Assembly (NCBI RefSeq): GCF_965138505.1
Contig: NZ_CBCSCO010000001.1
Coordinates: forward strand, 682,001-746,000
DNA: 64,000 nt
Origin: Litorimonas haliclonae
GTDB taxonomy: Bacteria > Pseudomonadota > Alphaproteobacteria > Caulobacterales > Maricaulaceae
Direction of reading: 5' to 3'
Below the pieces are notes generated by a model, which was given only the letters and a program-made list of their open reading frames with translations, was not told where the DNA came from and made no database searches. Shown here one piece after another: positions 34,994 to 43,564 of this stretch. Positions within the stretch are counted from its first letter, which is position 1; each line of letters opens with the position of its first letter. Both the position numbers and the translations under genes were made by a program.

Positions 34994-35599
34994 TCAGAAT
35001 GGTCGCCGGCTTTTCATCGCGGTGGAAATGGTCCCGTCATCCAGATAATCTAATTCTCCGCCAACCGGTACGCCATGCGCCAGACGCGAGACGGAGACAC
35101 CCGTCCCCGAAAGATGATCCGTGATGTAATGCGCCGTGGTTTGCCCGTCGACAGTGGCGTTCATTGCCAGGATAACCTCCTTGAGGTCTGGATCGGAAGC
35201 CCGCTCTATCAAAGCAGCAATATTCAGATCCTCAGGCCGGATACCGTCCAGCGCTGATAGCGTCCCGCCGAGAATATGATACTGGCCTTTAAAGGCGCTC
35301 GCTCGCTCCATCGCCCAAAGATCGGCGACGTCCTGCACGACGCAGATTATAGATTTGTCCCGCCCGGGCGCGGTACAGATATGACAGGGGTTTCGGGAGT
35401 CCACATTACCGCAAATGCGGCAGGTGGAAATGCGCTCTGCCGCCTCGCCCAAAGCAAGTGATAAGGGCCGCATCAGGGCGTCCGGTTTTTTCAGAAGATC
35501 AAGAGCCGCGCGCCGCGCCGAACGCGGTCCCAGCCCCGGTAATTTTGCCAAGAGCGAGATTAAGCGCTCTATTTCCGGACTGACATTCAAACCTGACAT
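34994..35599 (-). CDS. recR: Recombination mediator RecR
   Basis: A 201-residue recombination-repair protein that works with RecO and RecF to load RecA on gapped DNA. It contains the helix-hairpin-helix LPGLGPRSARRAAL, the zinc finger CRICGNVDSRNPCHIC, and a Toprim domain (SIICVVQDVADLWAMERA through ILAMNATVDGQTTAHYI). An ATG at 35605 is also in frame, but the AAAAGGA sequence is correctly spaced for the one at 35599. Normally recR directly follows ybaB, but here two unrelated genes lie between. Confidence 0.95.
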   Translation of the reverse strand: MSGLNVSPEIERLISLLAKLPGLGPRSARRAALDLLKKPDALMRPLSLALGEAAERISTCRICGNVDSRNPCHICTAPGRDKSIICVVQDVADLWAMERASAFKGQYHILGGTLSALDGIRPEDLNIAALIERASDPDLKEVILAMNATVDGQTTAHYITDHLSGTGVSVSRLAHGVPVGGELDYLDDGTISTAMKSRRPF

Positions 35600-35660
35600 A
35601 ACCATCCTTTTGATTCGCGGTCAGCTTAGCAGGCAAAGGACCCAGCAATAGAGACTGAAT

Positions 35661-36692
35661 TCAGTCTTCGAAAGATTCCAGTTTTAATTCGACAAACATG
35701 GGGAAATGGTCCGAGCCAAATTTAGGCAACCGTTCCATACGCACCAATTTGAAATGCGGCGTATGAAAAATATGGTCCAGCGGCCACCGCTCAAGAATAT
35801 TTTTGGCGTTAAAAGTGTTGTAAAGACCTCTGCCCCGTCTCGGATCCTGCATCTCACTGATCGCGAGGAAGCGCTTTGTTGTGGGCGACCACCCCACGTC
35901 GTTCAAGTCCCCCATGACCAGAGTTGGTCCATCGGTCTCTCTGACTTCTTTGGCAATAATTAGCAGCTCGTGATCCATATCTTCGGTATCGTCTTGCGGA
36001 CGCGGAGGGCGAGGATGAACGCCGTAAAGTCGGAAATTACGACCTTTCTCCAGCTCAAGATCAATTTTTAGCGAGGGAATATGATCCTGAATTAAGCGCC
36101 TGTCCTGAACATCTAAAATCGGAAATTTGGAATAAAACAACATCCCATTATGGTCCGGCAGGGGCAGTAAGAAGCTATGCGGATAGCGGGCTTCGACATC
36201 TTTCATAAAACCGCGCCATTTCTCATCTGTCTCAACCATAAGAATAACATCCGGGTCTTTGTCCTCTATGGAGGTCAGTAACCCGCGGGCGTCGTCATTC
36301 TCCATCAGAACATTCGCCGCGAGCAGTTTAATACTGGGCGCGGTAGAGTTCGGGTCGGCGTCTTCTGTGAGCTTCCGTCCAAACACGGTGAAGGCAAAAA
36401 TATCCTTCAGACAAAAACCCACAATAATGAGTAGCCCGACGAGCATGAACACGTTCAATCCGAAGAGTATGTGATAAACAATATAGAGAATTGCGGCGAG
36501 ATATAAGAGTTGAATTCGTGTATAGGTCCAGGCTCTCAACCACCAGATTTGGAGGTTGAAAAGCGGGATTATGGCGCCGGCCACCCCCACCGCCATTAAA
36601 ACGAAAAATATATATTCGATGAAATGTATGACTCCGTCCCCCTTTTGTTGCCCTTTATATAAAGCAATAATCCGAAACTTGTTCCAATTCAC
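35661..36692 (-). CDS. Membrane-anchored endonuclease/exonuclease/phosphatase-family protein
   Basis: The N-terminus carries about three membrane helices (residues 25-110), followed by an EEP domain in the periplasm or cytoplasm. Catalytic features include NVLMENDDA, ILMVETDEKW (metal-binding Glu), YGVHPRPP, VMGDLNDVGW (Asp/Asn) and the terminal GSDHFPMFVEL (catalytic SDH). The substrate could be nucleic acid or a phospholipid. The annotated start is a GTG directly after a stop codon and without a ribosome binding site. An ATA at 36629 is better spaced from an AGGGGG sequence, so the true N-terminus is uncertain. It sits between the split ybaB and recR genes. Confidence 0.8.
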   Translation of the reverse strand: MNWNKFRIIALYKGQQKGDGVIHFIEYIFFVLMAVGVAGAIIPLFNLQIWWLRAWTYTRIQLLYLAAILYIVYHILFGLNVFMLVGLLIIVGFCLKDIFAFTVFGRKLTEDADPNSTAPSIKLLAANVLMENDDARGLLTSIEDKDPDVILMVETDEKWRGFMKDVEARYPHSFLLPLPDHNGMLFYSKFPILDVQDRRLIQDHIPSLKIDLELEKGRNFRLYGVHPRPPRPQDDTEDMDHELLIIAKEVRETDGPTLVMGDLNDVGWSPTTKRFLAISEMQDPRRGRGLYNTFNAKNILERWPLDHIFHTPHFKLVRMERLPKFGSDHFPMFVELKLESFED

Positions 36693-36827
36693 CTATAAAC
36701 TTAAATATTCGCTCGTGGTGCAGGTATTGATGAGGCTGCGGAGCTTAAAAACGAAAAAAGACAACGTTGTCATTATCACCTTCGGATGGTAGCTTGACGA
36801 AACGATACATAAATGAGGGAGAGTCCA

Positions 36828-37967
36828 ATGGACTTTAATCGCCGCAAACTAATGACTTTAATGGGCGGAGCGGGACTCGCCGCATTAAGCGCTTGCGCAA
36901 GCACGCGTCAAAACACTGGAGTTTCCGTCACGAATGGATTGAATGATCTGGCCGAGAGCAAAGGCTTGCGGTTTGGCACGGCGATAGGCTCTGACGCATT
37001 GCAAGACCCAGCCTATCTGGACCTAATTAAACGCGAATGCGGTATCCTCGTCGCTGAAAACGAACACAAAATCTATGTTACACAAGGCGTTGAAGGCCCA
37101 ATGGATTACGCCCGCGGTGACGCCATCGTAGATTTCGCTGAAGAAAATGACATGGCGATGCGCGGCCATGTTTTGCTTTGGAATCGGGATGACTTCCTCC
37201 CGTCCTGGATGCCGGAACACGATTTTGGCCCTGACCCGCGCCAAGGTATGAAGGGCTATCTGAGTGACTATATCCGTGATCTCGCAACGCATTATAAAGG
37301 GCGTATATCCAGTTGGGATGTGGTGAACGAAACTATTACGCCAGAAACGGGCTTGATGCGCGACACGGTTTTCACACGAAACTATGGTCCGGATGTTGTT
37401 GATTTTGCTTTTCGGGAAGCCCGGAAACACCTCCCAGATACACAACTCGTTTATAATGACTATATGATTTGGGAGCCCGGAAATGAAAAACATATTTCGG
37501 GCGTCTTAAAGCTCTTGGAACATTTCCGTAAAAATGATGTGCCAATAGATGCGTTCGGCGTGCAATCCCACCTGGGAACAGGGGACGGAAGCCTTTATCC
37601 GTCCGGACGTTATCCGGATCCCCAGCGTAAAGAGTTCCGCCAATTTATCGATGAAATCGTCGCTATGGGCTACGACCTCATTTTATCCGAATTTGATGTG
37701 AACGACACTCGCCTGCCGGCGGATGTCGCTACCCGCGACCGATTGGTGGCGGATTATGGCGGCGCTTTCCTCGACATGATGTTGGATTACAGCGAAGTCA
37801 AAGATGTTCTCGCCTGGGGTCTGTCAGATAAATATAGCTGGCTACAGGAATGGTGGCCGCGCGAAGACGGAATAGAAAAGCGTTCGACTCTATTTGATAA
37901 AAATATGGAACCGAAACCGCTTTATTACGCCGTAGAAAAATCGTTCAAGGCGGCCAAACCGCGTTAA
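36828..37967 (+). CDS. GH10 endo-1,4-beta-xylanase, Tat lipoprotein
   Basis: A glycoside hydrolase family 10 enzyme of 379 residues that cuts xylan or related beta-1,4 glycans. The acid/base Glu is in SSWDVVNET (near residue 169) and the nucleophile Glu is in LILSEFDVND (near 287). Other markers are ENEHKIY, RGHVLLW and the QSHLG strand. The N-terminus NRRKLMTLMGG has a twin-arginine-type pair and ends in a lipobox LSAC, suggesting export folded and lipid anchoring. The ATG at 36828 has a GAGGGAGAG sequence upstream, preferred over 36813. It stands alone, with no other polysaccharide-use genes nearby. Confidence 0.93.
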   Translation: MDFNRRKLMTLMGGAGLAALSACASTRQNTGVSVTNGLNDLAESKGLRFGTAIGSDALQDPAYLDLIKRECGILVAENEHKIYVTQGVEGPMDYARGDAIVDFAEENDMAMRGHVLLWNRDDFLPSWMPEHDFGPDPRQGMKGYLSDYIRDLATHYKGRISSWDVVNETITPETGLMRDTVFTRNYGPDVVDFAFREARKHLPDTQLVYNDYMIWEPGNEKHISGVLKLLEHFRKNDVPIDAFGVQSHLGTGDGSLYPSGRYPDPQRKEFRQFIDEIVAMGYDLILSEFDVNDTRLPADVATRDRLVADYGGAFLDMMLDYSEVKDVLAWGLSDKYSWLQEWWPREDGIEKRSTLFDKNMEPKPLYYAVEKSFKAAKPR

Positions 37968-38287
37968 AACGGCATTTTCATCCCGGGCGGTAGCTGCACG
38001 TCGCCCATGGCATTCTTCATAGTTTCGCCTTGCGCCGTATCCAGCTTGGCCTTGGCGTCTTGGAAAGCCGCAACGATCAAATCTTCAAGAATCTCGGCTT
38101 CTTCGTCAGATAAAAGGCTCGGATCAATTTTGAGCCCTTTCATATTGCCGCCGCCTGTCAGCGTGACTGTGACAAGCCCGCCTCCTGACTTTCCTTCAAC
38201 AACCAGGTCGGCGACTTCTGCCTGAGCCTGTTCCATTTTCTTTTGCATGTCTTTTGCCTGTTTCATCAGGCCCATCAAATCTTTCAT
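37964..38287 (-). CDS. ybaB: YbaB/EbfC nucleoid-associated protein
   Basis: A 107-residue DNA-binding protein of the YbaB/EbfC family, which forms tweezer-shaped dimers. It starts with MKDLMGLMKQAKDMQKKM and carries the core strand GGGLVTVTLTGGGNMKGLKIDPSLL and a Met/Pro-rich C-terminus (LPPGMKMPF). It follows dnaX by 3 nt, the usual dnaX-ybaB pair. Its stop overlaps the convergent xylanase stop by 4 nt. Confidence 0.95.
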   Translation of the reverse strand: MKDLMGLMKQAKDMQKKMEQAQAEVADLVVEGKSGGGLVTVTLTGGGNMKGLKIDPSLLSDEEAEILEDLIVAAFQDAKAKLDTAQGETMKNAMGDVQLPPGMKMPF

Positions 38288-38290
38288 GAT

Positions 38291-40072
38291 TTAATCCTCT
38301 TCATCGTCTATCTCGGCAGATGTCGGCTCATGTCCGAAATCGCCTTTAATGACGTTATGGTTTTCTATTTCCGTAATTCCGAGTAATTTGGCGTTTTTAA
38401 GAAGCGAGTGGGAGAAAGCCGGATGCGCCCGGTCTTTCTCGGCTTGGTCTTTTTTTGCCTTGCGCCGAAGCTCCGCAAGAGTCGGCCCTCCGCCAGTTTT
38501 TTCCGTCGAGATAATCCAAAGTTCGCCCGTAATGTCCTGTATGGCGCTCACCATTTTTCCGACCATTGCAGGCGGCGCGGCATTGACTAATTCGATCGTG
38601 AGGCTGCCACGGCGAAACCGAATGGGGCGAACATAACGTTCAATGTCCGACCGCAATTTGATTTGGGTTTCCGGCAATGCCTCCACCAAATCTTGAAGGC
38701 TCTTTAGATCAACAGGGGGCGGGCCTGCAGAAACGGGCTTTGGCGCCTGGAGCTGGGCCGTAGCTGTAGATGAGCCGCTAGCTTCAATATTACTTTTAGT
38801 GGGGGAAGCGCTAGCCGACGGCATTGTAGCCTGAGGTGCTGTCGTGGCCGGCGACGAAGACGGCAGGACGGGTAATCCCTCCCCGCCCTCTTTTGCGGCT
38901 TTCTGCGCGCGCTCAATAATTTGAGCGGCGAGTTCCGGCGGCGGCATTTGTCCAGATACAGCCAATTTCAGCATCGCCATTTCTGCGGCCGCCAATGGCG
39001 CAGGAGCCATGCGAACTTCGTTATGAGACTGTGTCAGAATTTGCCAGAGGCGGGTCAACTGTCCCATGGAAAGTTGCTCTGCTAGTTTTTCAATCCGCTC
39101 TATCTGATCCGGTGCGGCATCAAAATCCGCGTCATCGCCCAAAGTTTTCGCTCGGCTAATTTCGTGGCAAATATCCATGAGATCGCGGAGCACCACTGCC
39201 GGGTCAGCCCCGTCGTCATATTGCCCCCGCATTTCTGTAATTGCGCCTTTGCCGTCGCCAAGCGCCGCCATGCCAAATAAATCGAGCACCCGTACGCGGT
39301 CGGCCAAACCCAACATGGATCGGACCTGCTCGAAACTAACTTCGTCGCCTTTCAGTCCCGCCTGTACAATGGCTTGATCCAATAGAGATAAAGAATCTCG
39401 AACAGACCCTTCGGCCGCTCGCGCGATCAGAGCCAAACCGTCTTCGGAAACTTTGACATTTTCTTTTTCGCAAATACCGCGCAAGTGTTTGGCAAGCGCC
39501 CCGGCTTCCACCCGCCGAAGGTCAAATCGCTGACAGCGGGATAAAACCGTGATCGGCACTTTACGGATTTCGGTTGTCGCGAAAATAAATTTCGCATGGT
39601 CAGGCGGCTCTTCGAGAGTCTTTAGGAGCGCATTAAACGCCCCGGCCGAGAGCATGTGTACCTCGTCAATAATATAAACTTTATAACGCGCCGTCGCCGG
39701 AGCGTAACGCACCCCATCCAGCATTTCGCGCATATTTTCGACACCCGTCCGAGACGCGGCGTCCATCTCCAGCACGTCCATATGAGAGCTGGCCATGATA
39801 AGCTCGCAATGTTTGCCGGGGTTAGAGAGATCCGTTGACGGATGATCGATTTCATCTGTCTCGTAATTTAAGGCCCGCGCGAGAAGCCGAGCTGTAGTTG
39901 TTTTCCCGATACCGCGAACACCGGTCATCATAAAGGCATGAGCAACGCGCCCCGCCTCAAACGCATTGGTGAGGGTTGTCACCATCGCGTCCTGACCGAT
40001 CATATCTTCAAAGGTATAGGGCCGGTATTTCCGGGCCAGAACCTGATAGGATTGTTGCGGTGTCGTATTCAT
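38291..40072 (-). CDS. dnaX: DNA polymerase III subunits gamma/tau
   Basis: The clamp-loader ATPase, 593 residues. The P-loop is in GVRGIGKTTTARLLA, the Walker B in VYIIDEVHML, and sensor motif phrases such as ATTEIRKVPITVLSRCQRFDLRR are present. A Pro/Ala/Ser-rich linker (about 400-460) joins to the tau-specific C-terminal region. The usual zinc-module cysteines are reduced: only the Cys in GKHCELI is clear in that region. The frame opens at 40141, but homology begins with MNTTPQQSYQVLARKYRP at 40072. An A7 run near codon 535 is too late to create the short gamma form by frameshift. Confidence 0.97.
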   Translation of the reverse strand: MNTTPQQSYQVLARKYRPYTFEDMIGQDAMVTTLTNAFEAGRVAHAFMMTGVRGIGKTTTARLLARALNYETDEIDHPSTDLSNPGKHCELIMASSHMDVLEMDAASRTGVENMREMLDGVRYAPATARYKVYIIDEVHMLSAGAFNALLKTLEEPPDHAKFIFATTEIRKVPITVLSRCQRFDLRRVEAGALAKHLRGICEKENVKVSEDGLALIARAAEGSVRDSLSLLDQAIVQAGLKGDEVSFEQVRSMLGLADRVRVLDLFGMAALGDGKGAITEMRGQYDDGADPAVVLRDLMDICHEISRAKTLGDDADFDAAPDQIERIEKLAEQLSMGQLTRLWQILTQSHNEVRMAPAPLAAAEMAMLKLAVSGQMPPPELAAQIIERAQKAAKEGGEGLPVLPSSSPATTAPQATMPSASASPTKSNIEASGSSTATAQLQAPKPVSAGPPPVDLKSLQDLVEALPETQIKLRSDIERYVRPIRFRRGSLTIELVNAAPPAMVGKMVSAIQDITGELWIISTEKTGGGPTLAELRRKAKKDQAEKDRAHPAFSHSLLKNAKLLGITEIENHNVIKGDFGHEPTSAEIDDEED

Positions 40073-40182
40073 CCCAAAATATATAGGCAGAATGAGTGAG
40101 CGGGGAAAGGGTGAAGACCGTAAACTCCGCTGCGCGTCCACAGTTTATGCAATCCATGGAAGGATTGAATTTCGATTCCTAT

Positions 40183-40311
40183 TTAAAGGAACACGACGAT
40201 GGCTATAACGCCAATAAATACGGCGAGAATAATAAAAGTACTCAACCGTTTATGATGAGGCTTAGGCGTGCTTGGCATATCATCTGTTCTGGCTTGTTCA
40301 TTGTCAGGCAT
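40183..40311 (-). CDS. 42-residue single-helix membrane protein
   Basis: A short frame that lies between dnaX and the antiporter gene. It encodes MPDNEQARTDD, a Pro/His/Lys stretch (TPKPHHKRL), and one C-terminal membrane helix (FIILAVFIGVIAIVVFL). A strong GGAG lies 7-8 nt before the ATG and a TTATAA element just upstream. I do not recognise it. The positive-inside pattern predicts a cytoplasmic N-terminus. It points toward dnaX, so it may be transcribed with it. Confidence 0.65.
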   Translation of the reverse strand: MPDNEQARTDDMPSTPKPHHKRLSTFIILAVFIGVIAIVVFL

Positions 40312-40373
40312 ATAAGCTCCTTTTTTTATAAACGAACTGGAGCCAAAGCGGTTCCCCGCGCGTAAGGCAAATA

Positions 40374-41669
40374 ATGGCCGATTTCATCATGCAAAACCAA
40401 ATTGCCTTCTATTATAGCTTGATAGGAGCAGCGTTTATGGGGCTGACGTTCCAGCCCGCCTTCCGCGATAAAATGTTATTCAACATTCCGATTATCTACA
40501 TCCTTGTAGGCATTATAGGCGCGCTGATAGGACTCCCTGTCATCAACCCAATGGGCACTGAGACAGAAGCTAAAATTGTCGAACATGCCTCGGAGTTAAT
40601 CGTTATTATTTCTCTTGCGGGTGCGGGACTTTCTATTGACCTCAAAGCCCGCTGGCGAACATGGCAACCGACTTGGCGCCTATTGGCAATCGCCATGCCT
40701 TTAACAATCTTATGCGTTGTCTGGCTCGGAGTTAATCTTGCGGGACTGAGCGTAGCGGGCGCAATTCTATTGGCAGGGGCCCTGGCCCCAACAGATCCGG
40801 TGTTAGCAAGGTCCGTCTCCGTCGGCTCGCCGCATAGCGAGCAGAACGGAACGCGGACAGCGCTCACCTCCGAGGCAGGATTGAATGATGGATTGGCTTT
40901 TCCCTTCATTTGGCTAGCCGTAGGCGTGGCCCTAGCCACAGGCGATTTTTCATGGGGAAGCTGGGTTCTGGAAGATGTCCTATACCGCACCACGGCAGGG
41001 GTAATCGCGGGACTCGCCGTAGGGTGGTGCCTGACGAAGATCCTATTTTCTTCTATCGGGGACGCCACCAACAATCGCTCCAACGCTGCCTTGGTCTTAT
41101 TGGCAGCTACCTTCCTCTCATACGGACTTGCGGAACTGGTTCATGGCTACGGATTTTTGTCTGTCTTTATTTCCGCCCGCGCCGCCAGGGCATTTACCAA
41201 AGACACCAAAGCAGAACCTTACGAGAATAAGGCACACAAATCGGCCGACCAGCTGGAGGCAATTTTACTCGCCGTCATACTTTTATGGTTCGGAACCTTC
41301 ATCGGAGGGTCGCTCTGGCATGTCTGGACATGGCAGGATTTTGCGATTGCTATGGCAGTCGTCTTTGTAATCCGCCCGATCGCTGCGTGGATTTCCCTAT
41401 TAGGTCACGATATGGAAAAGGTCGACCGCGCCAAAATCGCCTTTTTCGGTATTCGGGGGATGGGCTCAATTTTTTACGCCGCGTTCGGTCTTAATCAGGT
41501 TGAATTTGCCGATCCGGAGAGAATTTGGTGCGTCATTAGTTTCACTATACTGATCTCCGCACTGGTACATGGGAGCCTTGCTAATCGCTGGATGGCTGAC
41601 GCCGGCGTCGACGAGCCGGACGACACCGAACAACGCAACGCCAATACAAACGACAAAAAGACCGCTTAA
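40374..41669 (+). CDS. Cation:proton antiporter (CPA1/NhaP-like)
   Basis: A 431-residue inner-membrane Na+/H+ exchanger with about 12 helices. The CPA fold is recognisable in LAGALAPTDPVLARSV (about 138-153, with the conserved TDP) and in LTSEAGLNDGLAFPFIWLAV (about 163-182, with the ND motif of the ion-binding site). A hydrophilic tail ends the protein. An AAGG lies about 8 nt before the ATG. It separates ffs from dnaX, which are often neighbours. Confidence 0.92.
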   Translation: MADFIMQNQIAFYYSLIGAAFMGLTFQPAFRDKMLFNIPIIYILVGIIGALIGLPVINPMGTETEAKIVEHASELIVIISLAGAGLSIDLKARWRTWQPTWRLLAIAMPLTILCVVWLGVNLAGLSVAGAILLAGALAPTDPVLARSVSVGSPHSEQNGTRTALTSEAGLNDGLAFPFIWLAVGVALATGDFSWGSWVLEDVLYRTTAGVIAGLAVGWCLTKILFSSIGDATNNRSNAALVLLAATFLSYGLAELVHGYGFLSVFISARAARAFTKDTKAEPYENKAHKSADQLEAILLAVILLWFGTFIGGSLWHVWTWQDFAIAMAVVFVIRPIAAWISLLGHDMEKVDRAKIAFFGIRGMGSIFYAAFGLNQVEFADPERIWCVISFTILISALVHGSLANRWMADAGVDEPDDTEQRNANTNDKKTA

Positions 41670-41696
41670 AAACTGAGATAGAAATTTTAGAAAAAG

Positions 41697-41800
41697 AGTG
41701 GAAGGCTGAACCCTGACCCGAAAAAGCCACGTTACGGCTGCTTCGTTCCCGACCTGACCGGGTTGGCGCGGATTCCCGTCCAAAGCCAACCTTCCGGGCG
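41697..41800 (-). ncRNA. ffs: Signal recognition particle RNA (4.5S type)
   Basis: On the minus strand the sequence contains GGTCAGGTCGGGAACGAAGC followed by AGCC, the highly conserved apical loop of bacterial SRP RNA. The ends pair (GGAAGG near 41790-41795 with CCTTCC at 41700-41705), and a T5 run at 41692-41696 follows as a terminator. The length near 100 nt fits the small bacterial form. The RNA binds Ffh to target nascent membrane proteins. The exact 5' end is estimated. Confidence 0.93.
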
Positions 41801-41843
41801 GCTATATGGACAATAGGTAACGACGGGGCAAGTCCTAACCCCA

Positions 41844-41875
41844 TAAAAAAACCCCGGCCAGATGGCTGACCGGGG
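41844..41875 (-). terminator. Rho-independent terminator of the outer-membrane barrel gene
   Basis: CCCCGGCCAG (41852-41861) pairs with CTGACCGGGG (41866-41875), a 10-bp stem with a single wobble and a 4-nt loop. The adjacent A-run gives a T-tract on the minus strand, ending the gene at 41918. Confidence 0.92.
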
Positions 41876-41917
41876 CTCTGGAGAGACGGTAATCCCGCCC
41901 CCTTTAAGCTAAAGTGC

Positions 41918-42445
41918 TTAGAACTTCCGCACATAGGAAACATCCCAAACGTCGGCATCGACATCAACACCGTCTATTTCGCCTTCCTTATAGGTATAGC
42001 CAGCGCGAATTCCGTTTCTATCGTCGATATTATACTGAAGTCCGCCGCCGACTGCGTAGCCGTCTGCTTCATCCTGAATGCTGACGCCGCCGCTTTCGGC
42101 CTTAAGGCTGACGACAGAATAACCTGCACGCGCAAAGGCATCCACGCGTTCCGTAATCGGGAGACGGCCTACAGCGTAAGCGCCCAAATCCCAGTCAGTT
42201 TTCACATCGACGCCATTTTGCTCTTCACCGGCAATGCCAACGGAGCCTTCACCTTCGACGCCAAAATACTGGTTGAAATTATACCCTAAACGCCCCGTCG
42301 CGTTATAGGTATCGAATTCATAGGTGCTGGCACCGATCGTACCGTAAGCGCCTGAGTCTTGAGCCTGAGCAACACCTGTTCCCGCAAAAAATGCCATGGA
42401 AAGTGCCATTGAACCCGCTAGGGCGGAAGTTGTTAGTTTTCTCAT
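41918..42445 (-). CDS. Outer-membrane beta-barrel protein (OmpA/W-like)
   Basis: A 175-residue exported protein. The signal peptide MRKLTTSALAGSMALSMAFF is cleaved near AQAQ, followed by eight amphipathic beta-strands typical of small barrels (GRLGYNFNQYFGVEGEGSVG, ending with the terminal-Phe motif VSYVRKF). The frame opens at 42520, but the ATG at 42445 has AAAGGAAA in front and begins the signal peptide. A strong terminator follows. Small porin-like barrels like this contribute to envelope structure; the exact function is unknown. Confidence 0.88.
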   Translation of the reverse strand: MRKLTTSALAGSMALSMAFFAGTGVAQAQDSGAYGTIGASTYEFDTYNATGRLGYNFNQYFGVEGEGSVGIAGEEQNGVDVKTDWDLGAYAVGRLPITERVDAFARAGYSVVSLKAESGGVSIQDEADGYAVGGGLQYNIDDRNGIRAGYTYKEGEIDGVDVDADVWDVSYVRKF

Positions 42446-42655
42446 TTTATTTTCCTTTCGTGATGAATCACGGAGAAGGATATGCGGATAGCGATAGGTT
42501 CGTTCCCGTCCTTTCTGCACCCGGCAGGAGCCGTTGTAATTTTGCCACGGTTTCTAAATTCGAGGTAATTTTGGGTAAGCTCTCCCTTAGCCCGGAAAAC
42601 TCACCCTTCATGATTTCAGTCGTGTCTTTTCCGGCTGACATCGTTATAGAGCCGC

Positions 42656-43555
42656 ATGACCTATACTGACCTTATGCCCTTTGCCGGCAGCCCTATCGAT
42701 TTTTGCGAAACTCAGCGCTCCCCCGAGGAGCTTCAAGATTTCATGGCGAAACCGGCGGCGCGCGCCATTTTGTTTTATAAAGGTCAGCCCGCTGTCGATG
42801 CGAAAGGAAAACTTATCCGCGTGCATCCAACGGAACTCATCGGTCAAAACCTGGTCGACCCGCATGTTATTTTCGTAGGATTGGAAGGAAACCGACCTAT
42901 ATTCGTCGGCAATCTACAGAAGAACGACGCTATCACCTTAGAAAAGGACTTCCAGAACCTACGTACGGTGGGCGGACAAATGAGCGCGGAAGAACTCTCG
43001 CTGGCCGGTCGGGCGAAATCCATCCTTGATTGGCATTTTCAGCATCCATTCTGCGCCAAATGCGGAGCCCCGAGTAATCCCGGCGAGGGCGGCAATAAGC
43101 GAATTTGTTCGCGGGAAAGCTGCGCGACGGAGCATTTCCCGCGGGTCAATCCGGTTGTGATTATGCTGGTTGTACATGATGACAAACTCCTTCTGGGCCG
43201 CGGACCTGGCTGGCCGGAAGGTTTTATGTCTGCTCTGGCTGGATTTGTTTCTCCCGGCGAGACAATAGAAGAAGCTGTCGCGCGCGAAGTTGAAGAAGAA
43301 AGCGGTATAAAAACAAAAAATCATCGTTACATCGCCAGTCAGCCCTGGCCGTTTCCGAGCCAGCTTATGATTGGGGTCATCAGCGACGCCATAAATACGG
43401 ATATTACAATTAACAAAGACGAGCTGGAGGACTGCCGCTGGTTTACCCGCGAAGAGGTGAAAGCGGTTTTTGATAAAACTGGCGACGCCTTTACTTGTCC
43501 GCCGCGCGTCACCATCGCTCATCAGCTTATGAAATACTGGGTCGAGCAAGGTTAA
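42656..43555 (+). CDS. nudC: NAD(+)/NADH pyrophosphatase NudC
   Basis: A Nudix hydrolase of 299 residues that cleaves NADH and removes NAD caps from RNA. A zinc ribbon is formed by CAKC and the later CSRESC (about 140-165). The catalytic Nudix box GFVSPGETIEEAVAREVEEE follows near residue 197, and the NudC-specific SQPWPFPSQLM is about 226-236. A minor oddity is the long N-terminal domain, usual for NudC. Its position near ffs and dnaX matches other alphaproteobacteria. Confidence 0.95.
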   Translation: MTYTDLMPFAGSPIDFCETQRSPEELQDFMAKPAARAILFYKGQPAVDAKGKLIRVHPTELIGQNLVDPHVIFVGLEGNRPIFVGNLQKNDAITLEKDFQNLRTVGGQMSAEELSLAGRAKSILDWHFQHPFCAKCGAPSNPGEGGNKRICSRESCATEHFPRVNPVVIMLVVHDDKLLLGRGPGWPEGFMSALAGFVSPGETIEEAVAREVEEESGIKTKNHRYIASQPWPFPSQLMIGVISDAINTDITINKDELEDCRWFTREEVKAVFDKTGDAFTCPPRVTIAHQLMKYWVEQG

Positions 43556-43564
43556 AGGCTCGTT

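Noticed and set aside
38449..38455. A7 run in dnaX as a programmed frameshift site for the gamma subunit
   Set aside because: It lies close to the end of the gene, far past the position where gamma would have to end.
42959..43549. A 196-codon minus-strand frame opposite nudC
   Set aside because: Shadow of nudC, whose zinc ribbon and Nudix box are intact.
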